Assembly (NCBI RefSeq): GCF_900149695.1
Contig: NZ_LT703003.1
Location: 1,426,001-1,490,000 of the forward strand
Reading direction: 5' to 3'
DNA: 64,000 bases
DNA from: Anderseniella sp. Alg231-50
GTDB lineage: Bacteria; Pseudomonadota; Alphaproteobacteria; Rhizobiales; Aestuariivirgaceae
How positions within the stretch are numbered: position 1 is the first letter of the stretch; each line of letters opens with the position of its first letter. This document shows positions 33,638-43,004 of this stretch, piece by piece. The notes below the pieces were generated by a model. That model was given only the letters and a program-made list of their open reading frames with translations. It was not told the DNA's origin and made no database searches. The position numbers and the translations under genes are program-made.

Positions 33638-35521
33638 GTGCTGGACGGATTGTTCAAATGGTTTGAGGCGAGGACGCAGCCGTTTCCTGATCAGGAAGCG
33701 GAGATGCCGCCTGCGACACTGAGCGGTTTTGTCTGGCACTACACCAAACCGTTCTGGCCGTGGGTGCTGACCACGTCGGTGCTGGCTGCTGTTGTGGCAA
33801 CGATTGAAGTCTCGCTGTTTGCGTTTCTGGGGTCGGTTGTCGACTGGCTGGCCAAGACAACGCCCGATGCGGTGTTTCAGGATTACTGGTGGCAGCTCAG
33901 CCTGCTTGCGGTGCTGGTGCTGGTACTGCATCCGGTGCTCAACTTTCTGTACGAGCTGATCATTCACCAGACACTGATGGGCAACTACCCGATGCTCATC
34001 CGCTGGCAGGCACATCGCTATGTGCTGCGCCAGTCGCTGGAGTTTTTCCAAAACGACTTTGCCGGGCGCGTTGCCACCAAGGTGATGCAGTCGGCGCTGG
34101 CGGTGCGCGAAGTGGTGCTTAAAACCGCCGACGTTTTTGTCTTTGTCATTGTGTATTTCACGGCGGCGCTGGTCCTGTTTGCAGCCAGCGACTGGCGGCT
34201 CGCGATGCCCATGGTCGTATGGCTGATCGGCTATCTCGCAGCGCTTTATTATTTCGTTCCGAAGCTGAAGCGGGTGTCCAAGGCCCAGGCAGATGCGCGT
34301 TCGGTGGTCACGGGCAGGATCGTGGACAGTTATACAAACATTCCAACTGTGAAAATGTTCGCCCACACAGAGTTTGAAGACCGCTATGCACGTGCCGGCA
34401 TGGAGCCGTTTCTGGACAATGTGCACCGGCAGATGCGCCTGTCGACCCTGTTGATCACCACGCTCAACGTGCTCAACTCCATCAACCTGTTCGGGGTCAG
34501 CGTGGTTTCCCTGTGGCTGTGGTCAACCGGTGCCATCACGGCGGGCGCCATCGCCTTTGCCATTGGCCTGGTGTTGCGCCTGAAAGGTATGGCGCACTGG
34601 ATCATGTGGGAAGTGTCCGGTCTGTTTGAAAACATCGGCGTGGTGCAGGACGGCATAGAAACCATCTCGCGAACCGTGTCTGTCGTGGACCAGCCCGGCG
34701 CGCCGAAGCTTCAGGTCAATTCGGGGGAAATCAGGTTTGACGGTATCGGGTTCCATTACGGCAAGGACCGCGAAGAACTTGACCAAGGCATCATCGACGA
34801 CCTGTCGCTGACGGTGAAGCCCGGTGAGAAACTCGGCATCGTCGGGCGTTCGGGCGCGGGCAAGTCGACCCTGGTGTCCCTGTTGCTGCGGTTTTACGAT
34901 CTGGGAAGCGGGCGTATCCTGATTGACGGCCAGGACATTGCCGAGGTTGCCCAAAGTTCGCTCAGGGCGAATATCGGCATGGTGACCCAGGATACCTCGC
35001 TGCTGCACCGCTCGATTGCGGACAACATCCGCTATGGCCGGCCCGATGCGCCGCTGCACGAGGTCGAGGAGGCGGCTCGCCGTGCCGCCGCTGACGGCTT
35101 CATCCCAGGACTTGAGGACATGCACGGGCGCGCCGGATATGACAGCCATGTGGGTGAGCGCGGGGTCAAACTGTCCGGCGGGCAACGCCAGCGTATCGCC
35201 ATTGCACGGGTGTTGCTGAAAGACGCGCCGATCCTGATTCTGGACGAGGCGACAAGTGCACTGGACTCAGAAGTGGAAGCTGTGATCCAGGAGAGTTTCG
35301 AAGGCCTGATGCAGGGCAAGACCGTTCTGGCCATTGCCCACAGACTGTCGACGATCGCAGCCATGGACCGTCTCGTCGTCATGGACAAGGGTGTCATAGT
35401 AGAAGAGGGCACCCATGCCGAACTGCTTGCCGCAAAGGGGCTTTACGCCAGCCTTTGGGCACGCCAGTCTGGTGGTTTTATTGCCGGTGCAGATGCTGTG
35501 GAGGCAAATGCCGCAGAATAA
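33638..35521 (+). CDS. ABC exporter, fused permease and ATPase (multidrug/lipid type)
   Basis: The 627-residue half-transporter has an N-terminal type I exporter membrane domain (helices from about residue 40 to 330) and an ATPase domain with GRSGAGKSTLVSLLLRFYD, a Q-loop GMVTQDTSLLHRSIADNIRYG, signature LSGGQRQRIAIARVLL and Walker B ILILDEATSALDSEVE. It belongs to a branch of alphaproteobacterial exporters of unknown cargo. GTG start. It lies 2.2 kb from the lasso kinase but is separated by other genes, so it is a second, weaker candidate for lasso export. Confidence 0.85.
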   Translation: MLDGLFKWFEARTQPFPDQEAEMPPATLSGFVWHYTKPFWPWVLTTSVLAAVVATIEVSLFAFLGSVVDWLAKTTPDAVFQDYWWQLSLLAVLVLVLHPVLNFLYELIIHQTLMGNYPMLIRWQAHRYVLRQSLEFFQNDFAGRVATKVMQSALAVREVVLKTADVFVFVIVYFTAALVLFAASDWRLAMPMVVWLIGYLAALYYFVPKLKRVSKAQADARSVVTGRIVDSYTNIPTVKMFAHTEFEDRYARAGMEPFLDNVHRQMRLSTLLITTLNVLNSINLFGVSVVSLWLWSTGAITAGAIAFAIGLVLRLKGMAHWIMWEVSGLFENIGVVQDGIETISRTVSVVDQPGAPKLQVNSGEIRFDGIGFHYGKDREELDQGIIDDLSLTVKPGEKLGIVGRSGAGKSTLVSLLLRFYDLGSGRILIDGQDIAEVAQSSLRANIGMVTQDTSLLHRSIADNIRYGRPDAPLHEVEEAARRAAADGFIPGLEDMHGRAGYDSHVGERGVKLSGGQRQRIAIARVLLKDAPILILDEATSALDSEVEAVIQESFEGLMQGKTVLAIAHRLSTIAAMDRLVVMDKGVIVEEGTHAELLAAKGLYASLWARQSGGFIAGADAVEANAAE

Positions 35522-35548
35522 GACGTGCCGCCAGACAGGGAGCAGGCC

Positions 35549-37165
35549 ATGGCCGGGACCGAACAGGCAATGATCGTCACCGCGCAGCCAGAAGCGTCCG
35601 AAGCAGGCGCGCGGGTCCTGATGCGCGGCGGCAACGCCATTGACGCCGCCATGGCCGCGGCCCTGGTCCAGGGCGTGGTCGACCCGCAAATGTGCGGTAT
35701 TGCCGGTTTTGGATCCTGCCAGATCTACATGCCGGGCAAGGGCGTTCACACCAACATTGATTTCCACGGCAATACGCCGCTGTCGGCAACACCGGATATG
35801 TGGCTTGACCTGCTGGAAGGCGAAACCCGTGACGGTTTCGGGTTCGTGCTTGAGGGCAATGTCAATGACCTGGGATATCAGGCGGTCACCACGCCGGGAT
35901 CGCTGAAAGCCTATTCGCAAGCGGCCAACGAATTCGGCACCATGGACTGGGCTGATATCTGCGCACCGGCAATTGCACAGGCCAGGGCAGGCTTCCATGT
36001 GCGCCCGCACGTGCACCACTGGTGGACCCATGGTGCGGAATTCGGCCGGGTCGATGTTGCCGACCGGCTGCGGTTTTCAAAGACCGGCGCGCGGGCCTAT
36101 TTCCGTCCCGACGGCTCGGTGAAGCGGATAGGAGATCATGTTGCCAACCCCGACCTTGCCATCACCCTGGAGCGGGTGGCGCGGCATGGGGCTGAAATTT
36201 TTTACTCCGGTGAAATGGCCGAGCAGATAGAAGATGACTTCAAGGCCCATGGCGGGCTGATGACGCTTGCCGATCTCAAGGCCTATGAGACAGTGCGCAC
36301 CGATCCGTTGCGCGGCAGTTATCGCGGTTTTGACATCGCCACCAACCATCCGCCGGGCGGCGGCGTCATGGTGGTCGAGATGTTGAACATTCTTGAGAAT
36401 TTCGACCTGGCCGGGATCGGCCACAACACAACCGAGTATATCCGCATTGTGTGCGAGGCAATGAAGGCGGCGACTTCGGACAAGGACAATTTTGTCGGCG
36501 ATCCGGCATTTTATGAAGTCCCTCTCGACCGGCTGATATCCGGGCAGCATGCAGCCGCCATTGCCGACCGCATCAAGGCGGGTGAACGCATGTCCGTGGA
36601 GCGGATGGACCTGCCGCCGGAACCGAAAGACACCACCCACGTTGCAGTCGTGGACAGGCACGGCAATTGCGTGACCATGACCCATTCGCTGGGCATGCCG
36701 TCCGGCGTCATCACCGACGGTCTGGGGTTCATGTACAATGGCTGCATGGGTGTGTTTGATCCGCGTCCCGGCAGGGCAGGGTCAATCGCGCCCGGCAAAA
36801 GCCGGTTCTCATCCGTGTGTCCGACCATCGCCTTCAAGGACGGCAAGCCGCATGTGGTCATCGGCGCCCCCGGCGGCACCCAGATTGCCATGGGCGTGCT
36901 GCAGGGGCTCATCAACGTGCTGGACTTCGGCATGACCATGGAACAGGCGGTTTCCGCACCGCGGTTTTCATCCACATCCGATGCCATTGACATTACCAGC
37001 CGCATTCCCGGCTATGTCGTGGAGCCGTTGCAGAACGACGGATACGAGGTTATCCGGTCTGCCCTGACATTCGGCATTGCGGCGGTGCACGGCATCCGGA
37101 TCGTTGACGGGGTCATGGACGGCGGCGCCGACCCCGGCCATGACGGGGTCGCGCTCGCCGTGTGA
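35549..37165 (+). CDS. Gamma-glutamyltransferase-family protein
   Basis: The Ntn-hydrolase family is clear: AGARVLMRGGNAIDAAMAAALVQGVVDPQMCGI at the N-terminus (in segments), TTPGSLKAY, the GGLMTLADLKAYE block, and the autoprocessing site PKDTTHVAVVDRHGNCVTMT, where the Thr before His (about residue 361) would become the N-terminal nucleophile of the small subunit. PGGTQIAMGVLQGL and the C-terminal MDGGADPGHDG also match. No signal peptide is visible, so it may be cytoplasmic, unlike classical GGT. ATG at 35549 has AGGGAG upstream; a GTG at 35525 is the alternative. It follows the ABC exporter closely. Confidence 0.85.
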   Translation: MAGTEQAMIVTAQPEASEAGARVLMRGGNAIDAAMAAALVQGVVDPQMCGIAGFGSCQIYMPGKGVHTNIDFHGNTPLSATPDMWLDLLEGETRDGFGFVLEGNVNDLGYQAVTTPGSLKAYSQAANEFGTMDWADICAPAIAQARAGFHVRPHVHHWWTHGAEFGRVDVADRLRFSKTGARAYFRPDGSVKRIGDHVANPDLAITLERVARHGAEIFYSGEMAEQIEDDFKAHGGLMTLADLKAYETVRTDPLRGSYRGFDIATNHPPGGGVMVVEMLNILENFDLAGIGHNTTEYIRIVCEAMKAATSDKDNFVGDPAFYEVPLDRLISGQHAAAIADRIKAGERMSVERMDLPPEPKDTTHVAVVDRHGNCVTMTHSLGMPSGVITDGLGFMYNGCMGVFDPRPGRAGSIAPGKSRFSSVCPTIAFKDGKPHVVIGAPGGTQIAMGVLQGLINVLDFGMTMEQAVSAPRFSSTSDAIDITSRIPGYVVEPLQNDGYEVIRSALTFGIAAVHGIRIVDGVMDGGADPGHDGVALAV

Positions 37166-37921
37166 TCAGATCGACCAACCGCCGTCGATGATATGGTTCT
37201 GCCCGGTCACGAACGTGGCATCATCGGACGCCAGGTAGACAACCAGTCCGGCCACGTCTTCGGCCGTGGCAAGTGCGCCGGTCGGCTGGCGCGCCAGAAA
37301 CCATTCGCGCGCCTTGTCATAGCCGCCCATGTCCTCCCCCAGTTTCTCGACCCTCTGGCGCAACGACGGTGTGTCGATGGTGCCGGGACAAACGGCGTTG
37401 CAGCGGATATTCTGCTTGATGAAGTCGATGGCGATGGACCGGGTCATGCCGATCACGGCAGCCTTGGTTGCGCCGTAGACGAAGCGCGACGGGGCGCCTT
37501 TGATGGATGATGCCACCGAGGCCATGTTGATGATCGAGCCGCCGCCGTTTTCCAGCATGCCGGGCAGTACCGCCCTGGCCATCCGGTACTGGGATTTCAC
37601 GTTGAGGTCGAAGGAGAAATCCCACGCGGCATCGTCACATTCCAGAATATTGCCGTGGTGCACGAAGCCGGAGCAGTTGAACAGGATGTCGACAGGTCCG
37701 ACACGCTCGACGACTTTCGCCACCTGCCGGGGCTTGGTGACGTCCAGCAGGTAGGTGCGGATACCGCGCTGTTCCTGTTTCACCTGGGCCAGCGCGTCCT
37801 TGTTGATATCGGTTGCAAATACTTTCGCGCCTTCACGTGCCATGGCGATGGCGGCCGCCTTGCCGATGCCCTGGCCGGCCGCTGTGACCAAAGCGGTCTT
37901 TCCCTTGAGTTTACCTGCCAT
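37166..37921 (-). CDS. SDR-family oxidoreductase
   Basis: This 251-residue classical short-chain dehydrogenase starts at the ATG at 37921 after a strong GGGAGGG site. It shows the cofactor loop TAAGQGIGKAAAIAMAREG with an acidic residue at the end of beta2 (FATDIN, favouring NAD), the NCSGFVHHG strand, catalytic Ser in NMASVASS and YGATKAAVIG, then CPGTIDTPS. It resembles 2-keto-3-deoxy-L-fuconate dehydrogenase and BDH2-type enzymes. It is divergent from the DenD-like/dehydratase pair, so a role in sugar-acid oxidation is plausible; the substrate is not determined. Confidence 0.88.
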   Translation of the reverse strand: MAGKLKGKTALVTAAGQGIGKAAAIAMAREGAKVFATDINKDALAQVKQEQRGIRTYLLDVTKPRQVAKVVERVGPVDILFNCSGFVHHGNILECDDAAWDFSFDLNVKSQYRMARAVLPGMLENGGGSIINMASVASSIKGAPSRFVYGATKAAVIGMTRSIAIDFIKQNIRCNAVCPGTIDTPSLRQRVEKLGEDMGGYDKAREWFLARQPTGALATAEDVAGLVVYLASDDATFVTGQNHIIDGGWSI

Positions 37922-38037
37922 TTTATTCCCTCCCTGCGGGATTTGTGGTTTGAGCCTTGCCAACAATGTGGCAGGTTTCTGCATCCGCATAAAACACAAT
38001 TCGTCTGGAATAAAGAGCGGTTGGAGGCAAACGTCAT

Positions 38038-39024
38038 ATGAAAGTTGTTATCACCGGCGGCACCGGCTTTGTTGGTGCGCGACTGGCGCGGCGAATTATT
38101 GACAAGGGCACGCTTGCCGGGCCGGACGGGACGCAAACACCGGTGGATGAAGTTGTGCTGTTTGACGTCATGGCGCCCGATCCCCTGCCGATGCAGCTCG
38201 ATGGCCAGGTGACACTGGTGACCGGAGATATTTCCGACAAGGCAACCATTGACGGGTTGATCGACCGCGATGACATTTCGGTGTTTCACCTGGCTTCGGT
38301 GGTGTCCGGGGGCGGCGAAAAGGATTTCGATTTGGCGATCCGGGTCAACCTGACCGGCGGGATGAACATTTTCGAAGCACTTCGTGCCAGGGCTTCCACG
38401 CCACGGCTGGTGTTTGCGTCATCCATTGCGGTGTTCGGGGGCGACCATATGCCGGGCGTGGTGGGCGACGAGGGCAAGCAGACACCACAGACCACCTACG
38501 GCGTGACCAAGGCGTGTTGCGAGCTGCTGATCAACGATTACACGCGAAAAGGGTTCCTGGATGGCCGCTCGGCGCGCTTGCCGACGGTCATCGTGCGTCC
38601 CGGCGCACCCAATGCGGCGGCGTCTTCGTTTGCTTCCGGTGTGTTCCGGGAACCGCTGAAAGGTGAACCGTGTGCCTTGCCGGTTACTCTGGAAACCGTA
38701 ATGCCGGTTCTCGGGTACCGCAACATTGTTGAAGGCATACTGGCATTGCATGAATTGCCGTCAGACAGGCTGGGCGATGACCGGGCGGTGTCACTGCCGT
38801 CCATGGACGTGACCGTTGCAGACATGGTGGATGCGCTCAAGCGTGTGGCCCATAACCGCAAGCTCGGCGAGATCACGGTGGAGCCTGATCCGTTCATCGA
38901 GGCTATTGTCCGGTCATGGCCGGTGGCAACCGACGATGCCCGCGCGCTGGCGCTTGGTCTGCCAAAGGATCAGTCACTGGACGACATCGTGCGTCATTAC
39001 ATCGAGGATTATGATCATGGCTAG
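38038..39024 (+). CDS. DenD-like NAD-dependent D-erythronate/sugar-acid dehydrogenase
   Basis: The 328-residue extended SDR begins VVITGGTGFVGARLARRII and has FHLASVVSGGGEKDFDLA, the catalytic ASSIAVFGG and the TYGVTKACCELLINDYTRKG helix, then PTVIVRPGAPNAAASSFASG. The SGGGE-DFDLA stretch and the PGAPN-AASSF-S motif are characteristic of the DenD (D-erythronate 2-dehydrogenase) group. Its stop overlaps the dehydratase start by 8 nt, so both are co-translated. The gene symbol is withheld because substrates within this group vary. Confidence 0.78.
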   Translation: MKVVITGGTGFVGARLARRIIDKGTLAGPDGTQTPVDEVVLFDVMAPDPLPMQLDGQVTLVTGDISDKATIDGLIDRDDISVFHLASVVSGGGEKDFDLAIRVNLTGGMNIFEALRARASTPRLVFASSIAVFGGDHMPGVVGDEGKQTPQTTYGVTKACCELLINDYTRKGFLDGRSARLPTVIVRPGAPNAAASSFASGVFREPLKGEPCALPVTLETVMPVLGYRNIVEGILALHELPSDRLGDDRAVSLPSMDVTVADMVDALKRVAHNRKLGEITVEPDPFIEAIVRSWPVATDDARALALGLPKDQSLDDIVRHYIEDYDHG

Positions 39025-40795
39025 GAAAACGGTTTATCGGGGCAAGTCGCTGGCCGCCAAGTCTGACAAGGATCCCCTGGCACCCAAAGGCCGGTCGAAA
39101 CACTGGTTCGGCCAGAAGGGCATGGACGGGTTCCATCATCGCAGCTGGATGAAGAACCAGGGCCTGCCGCATCACCTGTTTGATGGCCGGCCGGTGATCG
39201 GCATCTGCAACACATGGTCGGAGCTGACGCCATGCAATGCGCATTTCCGGGTGCTGGCTGAACGGGTGAAGCGTGGCATTTATGAAGCCGGCGGTTTTCC
39301 GGTGGAGTTCCCGGTCACCTCGCTTGGTGAAACGCTGATGCGGCCGACCACGATGATGTTCCGAAACCTGGTTTCAATGGATGTTGAAGAATCGATCCGC
39401 GCCAACCCGATCGATGGTGTGGTGCTGCTGGTCGGCTGTGACAAGACCACACCGGCGCTGATCATGGGGGCGGCATCTTGCAACCTGCCGACCCTGGTGC
39501 TGTCGGGCGGGCCGATGCTCAATGGCCGTTATGGGGATGAAACCATTGGTTCAGGGACCCATGTCTGGAAGTTCGTCGAGCGCCAGAAGGCCGGTACCAT
39601 GACATTTGACCAGATGACCGAGGCGGAAGCCTGCATGTCGCGTTCGGTCGGACACTGCATGACCATGGGAACGGCGTCGACGATGGCCTCAATGGTGGAA
39701 TCGCTGGGCCTCGGATTGCCGTCCAATGCGGCCATTCCGGCGGCTGACTCGCGGCGCAATGTGCTGGCTCACATGGTTGGCCGGCGCATTGTCGAGATGG
39801 TGGATGAAGATCTGCGCATGTCGAAGATTCTCACCCGCAAGGCGTTTGAAAACGCCATCCGGGTCAATGGTGCGATTGGCGGATCGACAAATGCCGTTGT
39901 CCACCTGCTGGCGATTGCCGGACGCATGGGCGTGAAGGTCTCGCTGGATGACTGGGACAGGTTCGGCCAGGACGTACCGTGCCTGGTCAACCTGATGCCG
40001 TCCGGCAAATACCTGATGGAGGATTTCTTCTATGCAGGTGGCTTGCCGGTGGTGATGAAGGAACTGGCGGAAAACGGGCTTTTGCACAAGTCGGCCAAGA
40101 CCGTGAACGGCAAATCGCAATGGGCAAATATCAAGGACGCGACCTGCTATAACCGCGATGTAATTCATACCTTCAAGAAGCCGTTCAAGGAAAACGGCGG
40201 TATCGCCGTGTTGCGTGGCAACCTGTCGCCGTCCGGCGCGGTACTGAAGCCGTCTGCCGCGACCGCCGGTCTGATGCAGCACAAGGGCCGAGCAGTGGTG
40301 TTTGAAGACATCGACGACTACAAGGCACGGGTTGATGACCCCAAGCTCGACATCGATGAAAACTCGATCATGGTGTTGAAGAACTGCGGTCCCAAGGGAT
40401 ATCCGGGATTTTCCGAAGTAGGCAATATGGCGCTGCCGGCAAAACTGCTCAAAAAGGGCGTCACCGACATGGTGCGGATTTCCGATGCCCGCATGTCCGG
40501 CACCGCTTACGGCACCGTTGTGCTGCATGTTGCGCCGGAAGCTGCCGCGGGCGGCCCGCTGGCGCTGGTGCGCGAGGGAGACATGATCGAACTGGATGTG
40601 AAAGGGCGCAGGCTGCACCTTGATGTGTCCGATGAGGAACTCGCCGCCCGCAAAACCGAATGGCAGCCGCTGGAAAGTCCGGCGCGCGGCTATGCCAAAC
40701 TGCATGAAGACCATGTCATGCAGGCCGACACCGGTTGTGACCTGGATTTTCTGGTTGGCAAGTCAGGCGCGGAAATCCCGCGCGAAAGCCATTAG
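39017..40795 (+). CDS. IlvD/Edd-family sugar-acid dehydratase (L-arabinonate dehydratase-like)
   Basis: The ATG at 39017 starts a 592-residue Fe-S dehydratase. GFHHRSWMKNQGLP and GICNTWSELTPCN are typical of the sugar-acid branch rather than of dihydroxyacid dehydratase. Likely cluster ligands are Cys64 (GICNTWS), Cys141 (GCDKTTP) and Cys214 (SVGHC). GGSTNAVVHLLAIAGR and the C-terminal ISDARMSGTAYG, containing the catalytic Ser region, are intact. Substrates in this group include L-arabinonate, D-xylonate, D-fuconate and galactonate. The neighbouring SMP-30 lactonase and dehydrogenases support an oxidative sugar-acid pathway. Confidence 0.88.
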   Translation: MARKTVYRGKSLAAKSDKDPLAPKGRSKHWFGQKGMDGFHHRSWMKNQGLPHHLFDGRPVIGICNTWSELTPCNAHFRVLAERVKRGIYEAGGFPVEFPVTSLGETLMRPTTMMFRNLVSMDVEESIRANPIDGVVLLVGCDKTTPALIMGAASCNLPTLVLSGGPMLNGRYGDETIGSGTHVWKFVERQKAGTMTFDQMTEAEACMSRSVGHCMTMGTASTMASMVESLGLGLPSNAAIPAADSRRNVLAHMVGRRIVEMVDEDLRMSKILTRKAFENAIRVNGAIGGSTNAVVHLLAIAGRMGVKVSLDDWDRFGQDVPCLVNLMPSGKYLMEDFFYAGGLPVVMKELAENGLLHKSAKTVNGKSQWANIKDATCYNRDVIHTFKKPFKENGGIAVLRGNLSPSGAVLKPSAATAGLMQHKGRAVVFEDIDDYKARVDDPKLDIDENSIMVLKNCGPKGYPGFSEVGNMALPAKLLKKGVTDMVRISDARMSGTAYGTVVLHVAPEAAAGGPLALVREGDMIELDVKGRRLHLDVSDEELAARKTEWQPLESPARGYAKLHEDHVMQADTGCDLDFLVGKSGAEIPRESH

Positions 40796-40911
40796 CGCAA
40801 TATGGGTTCAGTTGATCTCGTAAAGTTGCTATAAGGCTTTGAAAGCGGTCAGTTTTATGGTTTTGATTGTTCCAGTCGAAAACCATACTGATCCAGGTTC
40901 AGGGCACCAGC

Positions 40912-41919
40912 ATGATTGATCTTGCCGACATCGACTTTTTGGGTTCCGGTCTCAAGCGGCCGGAGTGTGTGTTGGCACATTCGTCCGGATTGCTGATCGT
41001 GCCGGACTGGACCGGTGCCGGTGGCGTCAGTCTTGTTGCACCACATGGCGTGTCCATCCGGCATCTTGCCGGGGATCGTCCGGAAAGCGATCCACTGAGG
41101 CCGAACGGGATTGCCCTGGAAGACGGCGGCAACATTCTGCTGGCCCATCTTGGTGATGAAACCGGCGGCCTTTTCCGGTTGCGACCGGACGCGACGACCG
41201 AAACCGTCCTGGACGAAGTTGATGGTGAAAAGCTGCCACCCTGCAATTTTGTGATCTCGGATGGTGGAAGCGGGCTGTTCCTGACGGTTTCGACACGCCG
41301 CGTGCCGCGCGCGCTCGGCTATCGCAAGGACGTGGACGACGGCTTCATCGTGCATATTCCCTACCGCGGCGCGCCCCGTATCGCTGCCGATGGCCTCGGA
41401 TACACCAATGAATGCATGCTGCACCCGTCCGGGCGCTGGCTCTATGTCAACGAAACCTTCGTTCGCAGGATGTCGCGGTTCAAGGTGACGGGCAGGGGCA
41501 AGCTCGGCAAGCGCGAAACAGTATGCGAGTTCGGTGCCGGGATCTTTCCCGACGGCCTGGCATTTGATGCAGACGGCAATGCGTGGGTGACGTCCATTGT
41601 CTCCAATTGCCTGGTCCGCATTGCCGCGGACGGGGAGCAGACCATCTGGCTTGAAGACGTTGATCCCGATCACCTGGCCTGGGTTGAAGAAGCCTATCAG
41701 GCAAATGATATGGGCCGGCCGCATCTCGACGGAGTCAAATCACAGGTGTTGGGTAATATCTCCAATCTGGCGTTTGGCGGCGCGGACCTGAAAACCGCCT
41801 ATCTCGGATGTCTGCTGGGTGACAGTGTCGCATCGTTTGACATGCCGGTTGCCGGCCATCCGCTGCCACACTGGCAGGCGGATATCGCGCCCCTGCTGCA
41901 GGCCAAGGACCTGGCGTAA
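40912..41919 (+). CDS. SMP-30/gluconolactonase-family protein
   Basis: The 335-residue protein reads as a six-bladed beta-propeller of the SMP-30/LRE type: GLKRPECVLAHSSGLLIVPDW at the N-terminus, RPNGIALEDGGNILLAH, GLGYTNECMLHPSGRWLYVNET with a Glu/Asn metal-ligand pattern, and FPDGLAFDADGNAWVTSI with the catalytic Asp region. It probably hydrolyses a sugar lactone to the acid used by the dehydratase upstream. I prefer the ATG at 40912 over an upstream TTG. Its stop overlaps the next start (TAATG). Confidence 0.82.
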   Translation: MIDLADIDFLGSGLKRPECVLAHSSGLLIVPDWTGAGGVSLVAPHGVSIRHLAGDRPESDPLRPNGIALEDGGNILLAHLGDETGGLFRLRPDATTETVLDEVDGEKLPPCNFVISDGGSGLFLTVSTRRVPRALGYRKDVDDGFIVHIPYRGAPRIAADGLGYTNECMLHPSGRWLYVNETFVRRMSRFKVTGRGKLGKRETVCEFGAGIFPDGLAFDADGNAWVTSIVSNCLVRIAADGEQTIWLEDVDPDHLAWVEEAYQANDMGRPHLDGVKSQVLGNISNLAFGGADLKTAYLGCLLGDSVASFDMPVAGHPLPHWQADIAPLLQAKDLA

Positions 41920-42953
41920 TGAACAGTTTGAAGGTGGCCGTGGTCGGCGCGGGATATTTCGCGCAACTGCACCATGAAGCATGGACGCGCATGGATCGTG
42001 TCGAGCTGGTCGGTATTTGCGACACGAATGCCGAGGCAGCTGAAGCGGCTGCGCAAGCCAATGGTGTCGCGGCCTACTCGGACGTGGCCGACATGCTGGC
42101 CGCCGCCCGGCCCGACCTGGTGGACATTGTCACGCCGCCTCCGTCCCATCTCGAGCTTATCCGGACCTGCATGGACGAAAGAACCGCGGTGATCTGCCAG
42201 AAGCCGTTCTGCCAAACCCCGGAGGAAGCAAGCGAGGCGGTTGCCCTGTCGCAGAAGGCCGGTTGCTTCATTGCCGTGCATGAAAACTTCCGCTTCCAGC
42301 CCTGGTACCGCAAAGCCAGGCACCTGCTTGATGAAAACGCGCTCGGCCAGGTTTACCAGATTACCTATCGCCTGCGTCCTGGTGACGGGCAGGGGCCGGA
42401 TGCCTATCTGGCGCGGCAACCATATTTCCAGAAGATGCCGAAACTGCTGATCCATGAGACCGGAGTGCACTGGATAGACACTTTCCGCTACCTGTTCGGT
42501 GACCCGACGGCGGTGTTTGCGGACCTGCGGCGTCTCAATCCGGTCATCGCCGGAGAAGATGCCGGTATTGTCATATTCGACCTGCCGGACGGGGTGCGTG
42601 GCGTGCTGGACGGCAACCGGCTGGCTGACCATGCGGCTGACAACACACGGCGCACGATGGGTGAAATGCTGATCGAGGGGGCGGATGCAACCTTGCGGCT
42701 TTCCGGCCAGGGTGAACTTTGGCTGCGCAGCCACGGCAGCATGACAGAGACACAAGTGCCATGTGATTTCGTGGACACAGTGTTTGGCGGCGACTGCGTG
42801 TACAACCTGTGTGCCCATGTCGCTGACCATATGCTGGACGGTACAGGGCTGGAAAACGAGGCGTCGGATTATCTCGTGGTGCAGGCAGCCGAGCGTGCGG
42901 CCTATCAGTCAACGGAAAAACGGTGCTGGATTGACGTGGCGTCTTGTCTATAA
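41919..42953 (+). CDS. Gfo/Idh/MocA-family oxidoreductase
   Basis: The 344-residue enzyme has an N-terminal Rossmann fold (VAVVGAGYFAQLHHEAW), the family Lys motif as CQKPFCQTPEEA (EKP replaced by QKP), HENFRFQPWYRKAR and the catalytic-side block LIHETGVHWIDTFRYLFG. It would perform NAD(P)-dependent oxidation of a sugar, inositol or lactone. It is translationally coupled to the SMP-30 gene. The change of the usual Glu before the catalytic Lys to Gln is within family variation. Confidence 0.88.
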   Translation: MNSLKVAVVGAGYFAQLHHEAWTRMDRVELVGICDTNAEAAEAAAQANGVAAYSDVADMLAAARPDLVDIVTPPPSHLELIRTCMDERTAVICQKPFCQTPEEASEAVALSQKAGCFIAVHENFRFQPWYRKARHLLDENALGQVYQITYRLRPGDGQGPDAYLARQPYFQKMPKLLIHETGVHWIDTFRYLFGDPTAVFADLRRLNPVIAGEDAGIVIFDLPDGVRGVLDGNRLADHAADNTRRTMGEMLIEGADATLRLSGQGELWLRSHGSMTETQVPCDFVDTVFGGDCVYNLCAHVADHMLDGTGLENEASDYLVVQAAERAAYQSTEKRCWIDVASCL

Positions 42954-43004
42954 CTGATGATCGTCGTTTGATTGGGTTCAGAGTAACTTTGACTGGTAAG
43001 TTTC

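Noticed and set aside
33578-34426. 282-codon - strand frame opposite the ABC exporter
   Set aside because: Shadow of the exporter gene, His/Gln/Arg-rich, no motif.
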